Assembly: GCA_948356915.1 (NCBI GenBank)
Contig: CAOJCG010000003.1
Location: 52,338 to 116,337, forward strand
Length of the DNA stretch: 64,000 nt
Origin: an uncultured Clostridiaceae bacterium
Lineage (GTDB): Bacteria; Bacillota; Clostridia; TANB77; CAG-508
Reading direction: 5' to 3'
Part shown: positions 54,509-63,050 of the stretch, piece by piece
Numbering within the stretch: position 1 is the first letter of the stretch
Layout: every line of letters starts with the position of its first letter
The notes under the pieces: generated by a model
The model's database searches: none
What the model saw: the letters and a program-made list of their open reading frames with translations, nothing else
What the model was told of the DNA's origin: nothing
Translations under genes and position numbers: made by a program

Positions 54509-54991
54509 TCAATTGAGTTCTTGACTTTTTAGTTTTTCTTTAATTTTTAGTATATCTGAAAACACTAAGCCCTTATAACCTTTTTCTACTAATTTTAATA
54601 TTTTGTTAGCTTTTCTTTCTATTTCTTTCTTTAATTCTTTATTTACATTTACATATCTATTTTGCTTTATGTATGCTTCAATTATATATTCTTTCGTTGT
54701 TGGAAACATATTTTGAATTAGGAAGGCTCTTTTTTCACCTTCTACATATCCAAATACAATATTATCTACAATTTTATACTTTTGCATTTTATAATTATAA
54801 ATTTTACTGTATTTTTCTACCTTACTACTTATTGGTATGAACCATAATATATCACTATTTTTTAAGTCTTTAAAGCAATAGTAGCATGGTCTTTTATTTT
54901 CATCTCCTTTGTTTTTCAATAATAATTCATCTTTTACTTTCTCAAAAAATTCTTGTTTTATAAAATAAAATTTTCCTTCTTCTACTTTCAT
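54509..54991 (-). CDS. Type III toxin (CptN/ToxN-like endoribonuclease)
   Basis: A 160-aa protein matching the CptIN-type endoribonuclease toxins: FYFIKQEFFEKVKD (residues 8-21), KRPCYYCFKD (near 33-42), WFIPISSKVEKY (near 50-61) and AFLIQNMFP (near 88-96). The toxin cuts its repeat RNA and cellular RNA, and is held inactive by the repeat RNA in a complex. AAGGAG precedes the start. The RNA repeats, promoter and terminator lie directly upstream. No in-frame CGG. Confidence 0.8.
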   Translation of the reverse strand: MKVEEGKFYFIKQEFFEKVKDELLLKNKGDENKRPCYYCFKDLKNSDILWFIPISSKVEKYSKIYNYKMQKYKIVDNIVFGYVEGEKRAFLIQNMFPTTKEYIIEAYIKQNRYVNVNKELKKEIERKANKILKLVEKGYKGLVFSDILKIKEKLKSQELN

Positions 54992-55032
54992 ATTTTACTC
55001 CTTTCCGATAGAATAGAAGTGGCTTTGCCACA

Positions 55033-55109
55033 CGGGCGATTGTACTAAAGCATAACTTAGCTCTAACTCGCTACTCGCTCGAAGAGCTAAGAAAATAATC
55101 GCCCCTACA
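55033..55109. repeat. Extended GGGCGATT...AATCGCCC repeat
   Basis: The 22539-type unit with a long insert: GGGCGATT, then a hairpin (TTAGCTC / GAGCTAA), then AATCGCCCCTACA. It sits between the antitoxin terminator and the toxin gene. Confidence 0.65.
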
Positions 55110-55144
55110 ATCTCAAATTGAAATAGTATCCTTTTCTAAGATAT

Positions 55145-55182
55145 AAAAAAATAGAGCCAAAACATTTTATTGTTTTAGCCCC
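55145..55182 (-). terminator. Terminator of antitoxin RNA
   Basis: Read on the minus strand: GGGCTAAAAC and GTTTTGGCTC around an 8-nt loop, then TATTTTTTT. It lies between the repeats and the toxin gene, as in type III systems, letting some transcription pass to the toxin. Confidence 0.85.
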
Positions 55183-55191
55183 ATATTAAAT

Positions 55192-55294
55192 TTGTTCATT
55201 AGGCTTTATTTTATTTGCTCCCTAATTAGCAAAACATTATTTGTTCATTAGGCTTTATTTTATTTGCTCCCTAATTAGCAAAACATTATTTGTT
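55192..55294 (-). ncRNA. Type III antitoxin RNA, two 49-nt repeats
   Basis: Two identical 49-nt units (55192-55240 and 55241-55289) with a 5-6 nt partial third. On the transcribed minus strand each contains TTTGCTAATTAGGGAGCAAA, a small hairpin, plus AT-rich flanks. In type III systems each unit is cut out by the toxin and folds into a pseudoknot that inhibits it. Unit length and number fit the CptI type (about 2 repeats of 40-50 nt). Confidence 0.85.
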
Positions 55295-55300
55295 AAAATA

Positions 55301-55329
55301 ATATTAACATGTGTAATATTATTTGTCAA
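55301..55329 (-). promoter_or_regulatory. Antitoxin promoter
   Basis: Minus strand TTGACA (55324-55329) and TAATAT (55301-55306), 17-nt spacing. Transcription would begin close to the first RNA repeat at about 55294. Confidence 0.85.
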
Positions 55330-55355
55330 TACTATTTTATGTATATTTTATTTTT

Positions 55356-56375
55356 TTATGCAATATCAACATAGCTACCTTTTGGAAATACTAGCCTTAC
55401 CTCTGTTCCTTCATTTTGGGTAGAATTAAGTTCTATTGCTATTCCTAGTTTGTTACATAGTTTTTTGCATAGGTATAAGCCTATTCCTGTGGATTTTTTG
55501 TTTGCTTCTCTTCCGTTTGTTCCTGTGAAGCCTTTTTCGAATACTCTTGTTATTTCTCCTTTTTTTATTCCTATTCCATTGTCTTTTATATATAATATTA
55601 CGTTTTCTTTCTGCTGTTTTGCATATATTTCTATTTCTAATGGTTGACCACTTTTCATATATTTAACGCTATTTTGTATAATTTGGTTTAATATAAATAC
55701 TATCCATTTGCTGTCTGTGTTTACTTCTCTCTCTAAGTCATGAATATTTAAGGATATTTTTTGTTCTATTAATATATTTTTGTTTTTCTTTATGCTTTCA
55801 TTAACAATATCTTGAAGATTTGTTTTTCTTATATAATAGTCTTTTTCTACGTTACTACTTCGTGCATAAAATAACGCTTGTTCTATATAGTTTTCTATTT
55901 TTTCTATTTCTTCGTCTATGTTTTTTGTTACTTCATTTTTATTGTTTTCTATAATCATTTTACTTGTTGCAATTGGCATTTTTATTTCGTGAATCCATAA
56001 TTCTATGTATTCCTTATAGTCTTCTAACATATATTTGTATTTATTTACATTTTCTATCATTGATTTATTTATTTGCTCTAATGAATTCTTTAGTATTTTT
56101 CCTTCTATGAAATTAGGAGATTTTACTATTTCTGTAATTAAGTATTTGTCTTCTAATTCTTCTAGTGTCATTATTAAATTTTTGTAAAATTGTTTTTTCA
56201 CTAAATATTCTATTGCAATTCCAATTATATAAAGTACTAACGTTATTACGGCTATATATATTCTTATAAAATTAGCAATTGGATATGCAATTAGAAATAT
56301 TTCTATTGTTAAAATTGCTAATAGTAATAAAATTGTTGTTATAATTTTATCTTTTAAAAAATCTTTGAATTTCAT
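55356..56375 (-). CDS. BceS-type sensor histidine kinase
   Basis: A 339-aa kinase with two membrane helices (about residues 13-30 and 37-55) and almost no outer loop, the intramembrane-sensing type. HEIKMPIATSK (near 132-142) holds the phospho-His; N-box NQIIQNSVKYMK near 234, G1 DNGIGIKKGE near 267 and G2 STGIGLYLCK near 296 follow. Such kinases work with BceAB transporters; the BceAB-like genes are 7 kb away. It is ~160 nt downstream of the regulator gene. Confidence 0.88.
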   Translation of the reverse strand: MKFKDFLKDKIITTILLLLAILTIEIFLIAYPIANFIRIYIAVITLVLYIIGIAIEYLVKKQFYKNLIMTLEELEDKYLITEIVKSPNFIEGKILKNSLEQINKSMIENVNKYKYMLEDYKEYIELWIHEIKMPIATSKMIIENNKNEVTKNIDEEIEKIENYIEQALFYARSSNVEKDYYIRKTNLQDIVNESIKKNKNILIEQKISLNIHDLEREVNTDSKWIVFILNQIIQNSVKYMKSGQPLEIEIYAKQQKENVILYIKDNGIGIKKGEITRVFEKGFTGTNGREANKKSTGIGLYLCKKLCNKLGIAIELNSTQNEGTEVRLVFPKGSYVDIA

Positions 56376-56387
56376 AATATTCTCCTA

Positions 56388-56494
56388 TTGGCTTCCGATT
56401 GGGGACAGTTCCTAATCTAGCCAGATTATTTTTGCTTTTTAAGCTCTAGGTTCTTCTCTATCTTGTTTCCGATTACGAACCGTCCCCAATCTAC
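56388..56494. repeat. GGGGACAG dispersed repeat, copy B
   Basis: A 107-nt element, nearly identical to 44859-44964, with a few substitutions in the middle. It lies between the kinase and the response regulator genes of one operon. Confidence 0.85.
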
Positions 56495-56537
56495 TTTTCT
56501 GCCTTGTTTGGGATTATGGACTGTCTTAATTTATTAT

Positions 56538-57212
56538 TTATCTTCTTAGTATATAACCTTGGCCTCTTCTTGTTTCTAACAATTCTTTTAAATTTAACTC
56601 TTCTAATTTGTTTCTTAGTCTTGTTATATTTACAGTTAAAGTATTATCATCTATAAAGCTTTCTGTTTCCCATAGGCAGTCCATTATTTCTTCTCTTGAT
56701 ACTATTTTTTCTCTGTTTTGTACTAAATATTTTAGAATTTTGTATTCGTTTTTTGTAAGTTCTATTATTTTTCCTTGTTTTTCTATAGTGCTGTTTGATG
56801 TATTTATTATGAAATCTTTTGCATCTATTTTATCTGAAACTTCTCCGCTTGCATTTGTTCTTCTTAATAATGATGCTATTTTTGCAAGCAATATTTGTAT
56901 ATTGTATGGTTTTGTAATGTAATGGTCTGCTCCATAGTTTATTGAAAGTAATTCATCTATTTCGCTATCTCTGCTTGTTACTATTATAATTCCCATATTT
57001 GATGTTTTTCTTATTTCTTTACATACATATTGACCATCTACATTTGGCAAATTTATATCTAATAAAACTATGTCAGGTTTTATATTTAAAATGTCTTGTA
57101 TTGTATTTTTGAAATTTTCTAAAACTTCTACTTTATATCCATTTTTTTCTAAAAATATTTTTAGTTCATTTCTTAGTTTTTCGTCATCTTCTACTATTAG
57201 TATCTTTTGCAT
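56538..57212 (-). CDS. BceR-like response regulator (OmpR family)
   Basis: A ~224-aa response regulator. Receiver domain: EDDE (residues 8-11), phospho-acceptor Asp in VLLDINLP (near 51), Thr in VTSRD (near 80) and Lys in YITKPY (near 102). Winged-helix output domain in the last ~95 residues. ATG 57212 is preferred to 57227 because GGAG lies ~9 nt upstream. Likely controls the BceAB-like transporter. Confidence 0.9.
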   Translation of the reverse strand: MQKILIVEDDEKLRNELKIFLEKNGYKVEVLENFKNTIQDILNIKPDIVLLDINLPNVDGQYVCKEIRKTSNMGIIIVTSRDSEIDELLSINYGADHYITKPYNIQILLAKIASLLRRTNASGEVSDKIDAKDFIINTSNSTIEKQGKIIELTKNEYKILKYLVQNREKIVSREEIMDCLWETESFIDDNTLTVNITRLRNKLEELNLKELLETRRGQGYILRR

Positions 57213-57367
57213 TATTATCAACTCCACTTTTATTATAGCATACTTTTATTAAAATAACCTTACATTTTTGTAACATTTATCTTATTTAGAATAACATACT
57301 TTTTAGTGTAAAATAAAAGTAACTTTACCATGTGTATGATTGGTACCCCTCTTCTACAACAAAGAAT

Positions 57368-57391
57368 AAGACCTCCAATTTTGGTGGTCTT
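57368..57391. other. Hairpin and gene remnant in 57228-57717
   Basis: AAGACC-x-CC and GG-x-GGTCTT form an imperfect stem (57368-57391). On the minus strand at ~57450-57540 a degenerate frame (with IPKQVLATYEMFLKRM) is broken by stops, which looks like a decayed gene. I see nothing else in this 490-nt gap. Confidence 0.3.
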
Positions 57392-57717
57392 GTTTCTACT
57401 TGACTCTCTTTTCTACAGACTTAAGTTGCTGATTAATTGTTGTTATATAGCTACAACCAGATTTTTATAATCTGAACGCATACGTTTTAAAAACATTTCA
57501 TAAGTTGCTAAAACTTGCTTTGGTATTTTATACTATCTGTAAGCATCTTTTATTGTGTTCAACATAATTTTTTAACCTTTTTGCGTAAAAATATGTGATT
57601 TCACACATATTTATTTTTTTTACGAAACTTATTAACTTTTCTTTTAATTGTTTGTATGATCTTAGCATGTTAAAAGGAAGAAAATTGTGAGCTTTTATTT
57701 TATTCTAAAAAAATACT

Positions 57718-58983
57718 CTATTTCAATTCTTCTTCTATATTTAATAATCTATTATATTTTGCTACCCTATCTGTTCTACATGGTGCCCCTGTTTTTATTT
57801 GCATAGCATTTGTCCCAACAGCTATATCTGCTATGGTAGTATCTTCCGTTTCTCCTGAGCGATGTGATATTATAGTTTTATATCCATTAGTTTTAGCAAG
57901 TTCTATACATTCTAAAGTTTCTGAAATAGTACCTATTTGATTTGGTTTTATTAATATTGCATTTGCAACATTATTTTTTATTCCATATAAAAGTCTTTTC
58001 TTATTAGTTACAAATAAATCGTCGCCTACTAATTGTACTCCTTTTCTTATTTTTTTCGTTAATATTTCCCATGATTTCCAATCTTCTTCTGCTAGTGCAT
58101 CTTCTACTGAAATAATTGGATATTTATTTGTAAGTTCTATAATATATTCTATCATTTCTTCTTTTGTTCTAAATATATCTTTTTTCCAGAAATAGTATCC
58201 CTCTTTTCCTATTTTTTGTGCTTCATCCCACATTTCTGTGGCTGCTACATCTAAGGCAAGTGCAACTTCTTCTCCTGGAATGTATCCCGCTTTTTCTATA
58301 GCCTCTAATATAACTTCTATCGCCTCTTCTTCGCCATTTAAATTTGGTGCAAATCCTCCTTCATCTCCTACTGCCGTAATATGTCCTTTTTCCTTTAGTA
58401 CTTTTTTTAATGTATGATATACTTGTACCCCCATTTCCATTCTTTCTTTAAATGTTGCCACCCCTATTGGCATGATCATAAATTCTTGTATACTTATATT
58501 ATTATCAGAATGTTTTCCTCCATTTAAAATATTCATCATTGGAATTGGAAGCTTACTAGCATTTACTCCACCTAAATAGTTATATAAACTCATACCTAAT
58601 GAATTTGCTGCTGCTCTTGCTACTGCAATAGATACTCCTAATGTAGCATTTGCACCTAAGACACTTTTATTTTCTGTTCCATCAATTTTTATTAATTCAT
58701 TATCTATTGCTATTTGATTATATACATTCATTTTATTTAATGCTTTATCTATTTTTGTATTTACATTTTTTACAGCTTTGCTTACACCTTTTCCATTTAA
58801 TCTATCTTTTTCTCTATCTCTTAATTCTACTGCTTCAAAACTTCCTGTTGAAGCTCCTGAAGGTACCATTGCTATACCACTAAAACCACCTTCAGTTATT
58901 ACTTCTACTTGAACAGTTGGGTTCCCCCTTGAATCAAAAATTTCTAATGCTTTTACGCTTTCAATACCTAAATAATCTCTCAC
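57718..58983 (-). CDS. eno: Enolase
   Basis: A 421-aa glycolytic enzyme that turns 2-phosphoglycerate into phosphoenolpyruvate. [15 protein letters not shown] (residues 13-27), [15 protein letters not shown] (near 41-55), GGKHSDN (near 152), the catalytic GDEGGFAPN (near 205) and the metal ligands in [19 protein letters not shown] and GDDLFVTN are in order, with SHRSGETED near 361. Length is normal. No in-frame CGG. Confidence 0.98.
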   Translation of the reverse strand: MRDYLGIESVKALEIFDSRGNPTVQVEVITEGGFSGIAMVPSGASTGSFEAVELRDREKDRLNGKGVSKAVKNVNTKIDKALNKMNVYNQIAIDNELIKIDGTENKSVLGANATLGVSIAVARAAANSLGMSLYNYLGGVNASKLPIPMMNILNGGKHSDNNISIQEFMIMPIGVATFKERMEMGVQVYHTLKKVLKEKGHITAVGDEGGFAPNLNGEEEAIEVILEAIEKAGYIPGEEVALALDVAATEMWDEAQKIGKEGYYFWKKDIFRTKEEMIEYIIELTNKYPIISVEDALAEEDWKSWEILTKKIRKGVQLVGDDLFVTNKKRLLYGIKNNVANAILIKPNQIGTISETLECIELAKTNGYKTIISHRSGETEDTTIADIAVGTNAMQIKTGAPCRTDRVAKYNRLLNIEEELK

Positions 58984-59128
58984 TTTACATTCTCCTTTTT
59001 TATAATTTTAATTATATTATTTCCATATTTTATATATTATTTCAAAAATTATAAAAAATTCATTGCTTTATACTAGATTTTTATTTTTTATTATGATATG
59101 ATATGTTTGATCAAATTTACAATTACAT

Positions 59129-59203
59129 TGGGGTATCGCCAAGCGGTAAGGCATCGGACTCTGACTCCGACATTCCTGTGTTCGAATCACAGTACCCCAG
59201 CCA
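59129..59203 (+). tRNA. tRNA-Gln (CTG)
   Basis: A full cloverleaf: acceptor TGGGGTA/TACCCCA, D-arm, anticodon stem TCGGA/TCCGA with loop CTCTGAC (anticodon CTG), T-arm CTGTG-TTCGAAT-CACAG, discriminator G and encoded CCA. U1 at the start of the acceptor and G73 are usual for tRNA-Gln. Confidence 0.92.
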
Positions 59204-59229
59204 CATAAGTGCGAATTTTACAATTCGCA

Positions 59230-59330
59230 GTGAATAATTAAAAATGAATAATGAATAGTGAATAATTTAAATTAGGTACTAAGAGCACTTATAATTATTC
59301 ACTATTCATTATTCAATATTAACTATTCAC
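59230..59330. repeat. Long inverted repeat after tRNA-Gln
   Basis: Inner 23-nt perfect arms (TGAATAATGAATAGTGAATA... at 59245 and its complement at 59293-59315), with partly complementary outer ends GTGAATAATT and AACTATTCAC. Such elements are frequent next to tRNA genes in Clostridia. Nothing else is seen between here and 59462. Confidence 0.75.
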
Positions 59331-59462
59331 TAATTTAATTTTTATTTGTAAATTGTTAAAATAAAAAGCATTGTTGACAGTTCTTAATTTAAATAGAAAG
59401 AAATTACATTTACTATTGTATATCTTTCTATTTATACATTTTATACTAATTTTCTATTAGCT

Positions 59463-59756
59463 TTAGGCTACTTTCTTTGCTTGCAATTTGAATTCTCCCA
59501 TATTGGTTTTTGCATAAATATTTAAGTTGTTTCCTACTAATTCTCCTGTTATATCATACTTTATTGTTAGCATATTATTTTTCATTTCACCTTGAAAAAA
59601 ACATTTATTTCCATTTACCTTTCCTTGTGTAAGTGCGTTTTTTGAGCCCATTATTTCTACCATTCCATTTATAATATCTCCTGTTTGTTTTAATGCTATT
59701 CTTGCATTGATATTGCCCATTGGTGTATTTATACCTGTTTCATATACTCCATCCAT
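59463..59756 (-). CDS. Small beta-rich hypothetical protein
   Basis: A 97-aa soluble protein with repeated beta-strands and Gly-Asn turns (MGNINARIALKQTGDIING near the start), which may form a small barrel like lipocalin-type proteins. AGGAGG precedes the start. No family assigned. Confidence 0.6.
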   Translation of the reverse strand: MDGVYETGINTPMGNINARIALKQTGDIINGMVEIMGSKNALTQGKVNGNKCFFQGEMKNNMLTIKYDITGELVGNNLNIYAKTNMGEFKLQAKKVA

Positions 59757-59919
59757 ATTTTATTACCTCCTAAATTAATTATATTCAGTTTTTCTAAATA
59801 GTTGAATAGAGTTTTAATATTTGAACTTTTATTATTAATTTAGTATTTATTTTCCTTTTTTTCTTTACTTACCATGATATTTTTTCTATATGAACAGCAG
59901 TAGCTTAATTTTGTTTACT

Positions 59920-60270
59920 TTATGAATTTATGGCTTTCATTAATTGCTTCAATTTATTCCTTTTTTGTATGATTTGGTTTTGATATAGTTTTATAATTTT
60001 CTTTTTGTCTGTTCTTTCTATGTCATTTAATGTAATTTGTCCAGTTTTCAATTTCCTTTGTAAATTTTCTATTCTCATATCAACTTTCAATTTTTCTTTA
60101 AAGATATTCTCATTTTGCATTTTTATATTTTCTATTTTCTGATTATTTTTTATATTATCAGGTTTCCTATTTTTCTTCAATAAGCTTATAAACATTGCCC
60201 TTATTTTAACAAAAATGTTTTTATTATTTTTAGTCATTTTTACATTTTCCTCTTCTTTTGCTTTTTTCAT
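59920..60270 (-). CDS. Hypothetical Lys-rich coiled-coil protein
   Basis: A 116-aa very basic protein, mostly helical with a coiled-coil between residues 45 and 110. It lies 18 nt after the preceding 304-aa gene, so probably in its operon. The start may also be the ATG at residue 12. Function unknown. Confidence 0.5.
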   Translation of the reverse strand: MKKAKEEENVKMTKNNKNIFVKIRAMFISLLKKNRKPDNIKNNQKIENIKMQNENIFKEKLKVDMRIENLQRKLKTGQITLNDIERTDKKKIIKLYQNQIIQKRNKLKQLMKAINS

Positions 60271-60288
60271 TTATTGTCTCCCTTCTTA

Positions 60289-61203
60289 CTATGATAGCTC
60301 AATTGTTCCATTATTTCTTTGTTCTAAAACTTTTTCTGCTTCTAATATTTCTTTATCTAGTCTGCTATCTTCTTTCATTAAGTCTTTTAATTGTTTATCA
60401 TATTCAGGTTCTACAATCTCAACTTCTTTTGGCTTGCTTTCGTAATATTTTGCTTCTGCTTTTTCGTTTTCATATCCAATACATTTTATAGATTGTTTTT
60501 CAATATTACCTATACCTTCCGTTTTTATTTTATTTATTCTATTTACAATATCTTTACAAAAGTCATATTCATGTGGTGTCTTGTTATATCCAAATGTTAA
60601 ATCAGATTTCCTTCCATCTTCTAATTCTATACTATATGTATAATCTGTAAAGTTGTCTTTAGTTATAATTATAGTATCATTATTCTCTATTTCTATATTT
60701 TGCCCTCTTAATTGTAATAGTCCATCTTCATAAGACAATTCTATTGGTTTTTCTAACTTATCTACAGTTTCTGTTTCTTCTATTCCGCCTTTTGCACTTT
60801 TTATTCTAAGTTTAAATTCTTTTATATCTTGATTTTTATTATCTTGGATTATTGGTATAGTGCTATATCTATTATTAGCATTTTCTCCCATTGCTAAAAC
60901 TGGAGTATTATCCTTTGTATATATTTTAGGATATACATATTTTTCTGTACTTTTTCTTGGTGAATCAAAAAAATTTTTAGACGTATTTTTTTCTCTTTCT
61001 GTAGTTATACAAAATATTTCTTGTTCATCATCTGAAACAATTATAGATGGCTCCAATACATCTTTTAACATATTATTTATTGTATTTTCCATGTTTTCGC
61101 GATCCAATGACTTCATTATTTTAGTGTCTTCAGATAAACTTATACCCCCGATATGATTTAATAATTTTTTTTCTATAGCTTGATTTATTGTTAAAACCTT
61201 CAT
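60289..61203 (-). CDS. Hypothetical protein (304 aa)
   Basis: A 304-aa charged protein with a mixed beta domain (about 55-210) and a C-terminal coiled coil (260-300). No signal, no membrane helix, and no known motif. AGGAG precedes the start. Probably co-transcribed with the small coiled-coil gene downstream. Confidence 0.6.
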   Translation of the reverse strand: MKVLTINQAIEKKLLNHIGGISLSEDTKIMKSLDRENMENTINNMLKDVLEPSIIVSDDEQEIFCITTEREKNTSKNFFDSPRKSTEKYVYPKIYTKDNTPVLAMGENANNRYSTIPIIQDNKNQDIKEFKLRIKSAKGGIEETETVDKLEKPIELSYEDGLLQLRGQNIEIENNDTIIITKDNFTDYTYSIELEDGRKSDLTFGYNKTPHEYDFCKDIVNRINKIKTEGIGNIEKQSIKCIGYENEKAEAKYYESKPKEVEIVEPEYDKQLKDLMKEDSRLDKEILEAEKVLEQRNNGTIELS

Positions 61204-61299
61204 ATTATTCTCCTTTTTTCTTTTTTTCTTCTTTATAATACTAATAATATCATACCATTTTTTTCCAATATTTTGCTTGGTATGATGATTTCTCTCGTA

Positions 61300-61375
61300 T
61301 GGAGCTACTGGGGAGAATCGAACTCCCGACCTACAGGTTACGAATCTGTTGCTCTACCAACTGAGCTACAATAGC
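61300..61375 (-). tRNA. tRNA-Thr (CGT)
   Basis: A complete cloverleaf on the minus strand: acceptor GCTATTG/CAGTAGC (one G-U), loop TTCGTAA with anticodon CGT, T-arm CGGGAGTTCGATTCTCCC, and encoded CCA. The anticodon stem's last pair is A-C rather than a proper pair, a mild oddity. Confidence 0.88.
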
Positions 61376-61427
61376 ATATATAGAGTAGCTCTTCTTAGCT
61401 ACCTATATTATAATTAAACTTTAAATT

Positions 61428-63030
61428 TTATTTTGAATGTCTTCCTTTTCCTTTTTTTCTTGTTTTCTCTTCTTGATATTCATTATCAAATAATTCATCT
61501 ACTTTTGTTTTCTTATTATCTTCCTTGTCTTCTTTGTTTTCTATTTCCTCTGCCTCTTCATTTTGTGTTTGTTTTTCTTTATCATCTAAATTGTCATCAT
61601 ATACATAATCAACATTTGACTTTTCATTTCCGTTTTACATATTTAACTATTAATAATATTATTAATGCTAATATTAATAAAGCTATTGCACCATAAATTA
61701 TAATATTTTTTATATTTAGCTTATTTTCAATATTTTGTGCTTCCTGCTTTAATTTATTGGCTTTTATTTGATAATTGACTGTTTGAGTTCCATCTGCTGA
61801 AGATACCATTATTGTTATTAAATGTTCGCCATCTTCATTTAAGTTTTCATTTCCAGATATTTCTATTATTGCTCCTTCTTGATTTGCAATAGCTTCTATC
61901 TCTAGTTTTTCTAAATCTCTAAAACTTACTTCATATTCAAATTTATCTGGTGAAAAACCTTTTAATTCTACATCTTTTATTTTTAAAGATTGCAATCCTA
62001 ATGATGTTGTTTCTTTTTCGTTTATTAGTATTATTTTATATGTCTTTTTTGTTCCATCTTCTGCTGTTACTTCTGCTGTTATTATATTTTCTCCTACTAC
62101 AATATTTGTATTTCCTTCTACTTTTACTGTAGATTTTGTATCTTCTGCCTCTGCTATTACTTTTATTTCTTTTTCTTCATATCCATTTATTTTTCCAGTA
62201 TATTGTAATACATCTGCACTAAATACTGGTGATAGTTCTACATTTTCTATACTTAAAGTTTTTAAGTTTGTATTGTTTGATTTTTCTTCTGGCTTTTTCT
62301 CAGTTACTAAATTATTTACAACATATTTAATTTGCCCATTATATGTTACCCTATACCATACATAACCATTTACTTTTTCAGTAGATGTTCCTGTTAGCTT
62401 TAGTTCAGTTCCTTTTCCTACTTTTGTTGCACTGCTAGAAGTTGACCAACTTGAACGTAGGTTTATATCTCCAGTAGCATATACAGTTTTGCTTACAGAT
62501 GTGAATTTCGGTTCTGTTACTGGAGGTTTGCTAGTTGTCCCACCATTATTTCCTGTATTTCCTCCTTGATTGTTTCCTGTGTTACCACCATCTGGTGGTT
62601 TTGGTGTTTCTTTTGCTTTTACTGTTACTGTAGACGTCGTTGTTGTATCTGTCTCAGTATCCATATTATATACATAAAATTTAACACTGTATTTTTTGGT
62701 TTCAGATACTTCTGGAACTTTAAATGTATATGTTGCTAAGGTTGTAGAAGAACTCTCACTTGATGCACCATTAATTGTTGTTCCATTTGTGCTTCCAACA
62801 AAAATTGAATTTCTAACTACTGACTGAAATGTCAGTCCTCCTGCATCTGATAATTCTATTTTAAAACATGAAACTGCTGTTGAAGTACTTACCGTTATTT
62901 TAACTGTTCCTCCTGATTCTACTGTTGGATCGTTAGTACTTGCTTTTCCATATGAAAAATGGTTATTTCCCATAATAATTGTTATCATAATAAATATCCA
63001 AATACATAATATTAAAGTTTTTCTTTTCAT
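61428..63030 (-). CDS. Surface protein, CGG shift to a 67-residue tail
   Basis: A secreted, membrane-anchored protein: signal (residues 1-25), cohesin-like beta domain (about 30-140), Pro/Gly/Asn linker, SH3 domain (near 180-240), two cadherin-like beta-sandwich domains (about 250-330 and 335-415), membrane helix (about 443-460). In frame it ends Y-V-K-R-K-stop with CGG as the R (61632-61630). Skipping that C continues G-N-E-K-S-N-V-D-Y for 67 codons of highly charged cytoplasmic tail to TAA 61428 (533 aa). This open tail fits the family, whose members often have such tails. Inferred partner: the dockerin protein at 63051. Confidence 0.82.
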
Positions 63031-63050
63031 TAGTTTCCTCCCTATTATTC

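Noticed and set aside
55192..55294. Tandem repeats as a CRISPR array
   Set aside because: The units are directly adjacent, with no spacers, and sit in type III antitoxin context.
57228..57717. Functional gene in the gap upstream of eno
   Set aside because: The only protein-like frame is broken by several stops and lacks a start.
59129..61375. A tRNA in the window that could decode CGG
   Set aside because: The two tRNAs present have anticodons CTG (Gln) and CGT (Thr); neither reads CGG, and both anticodon loops have seven bases.
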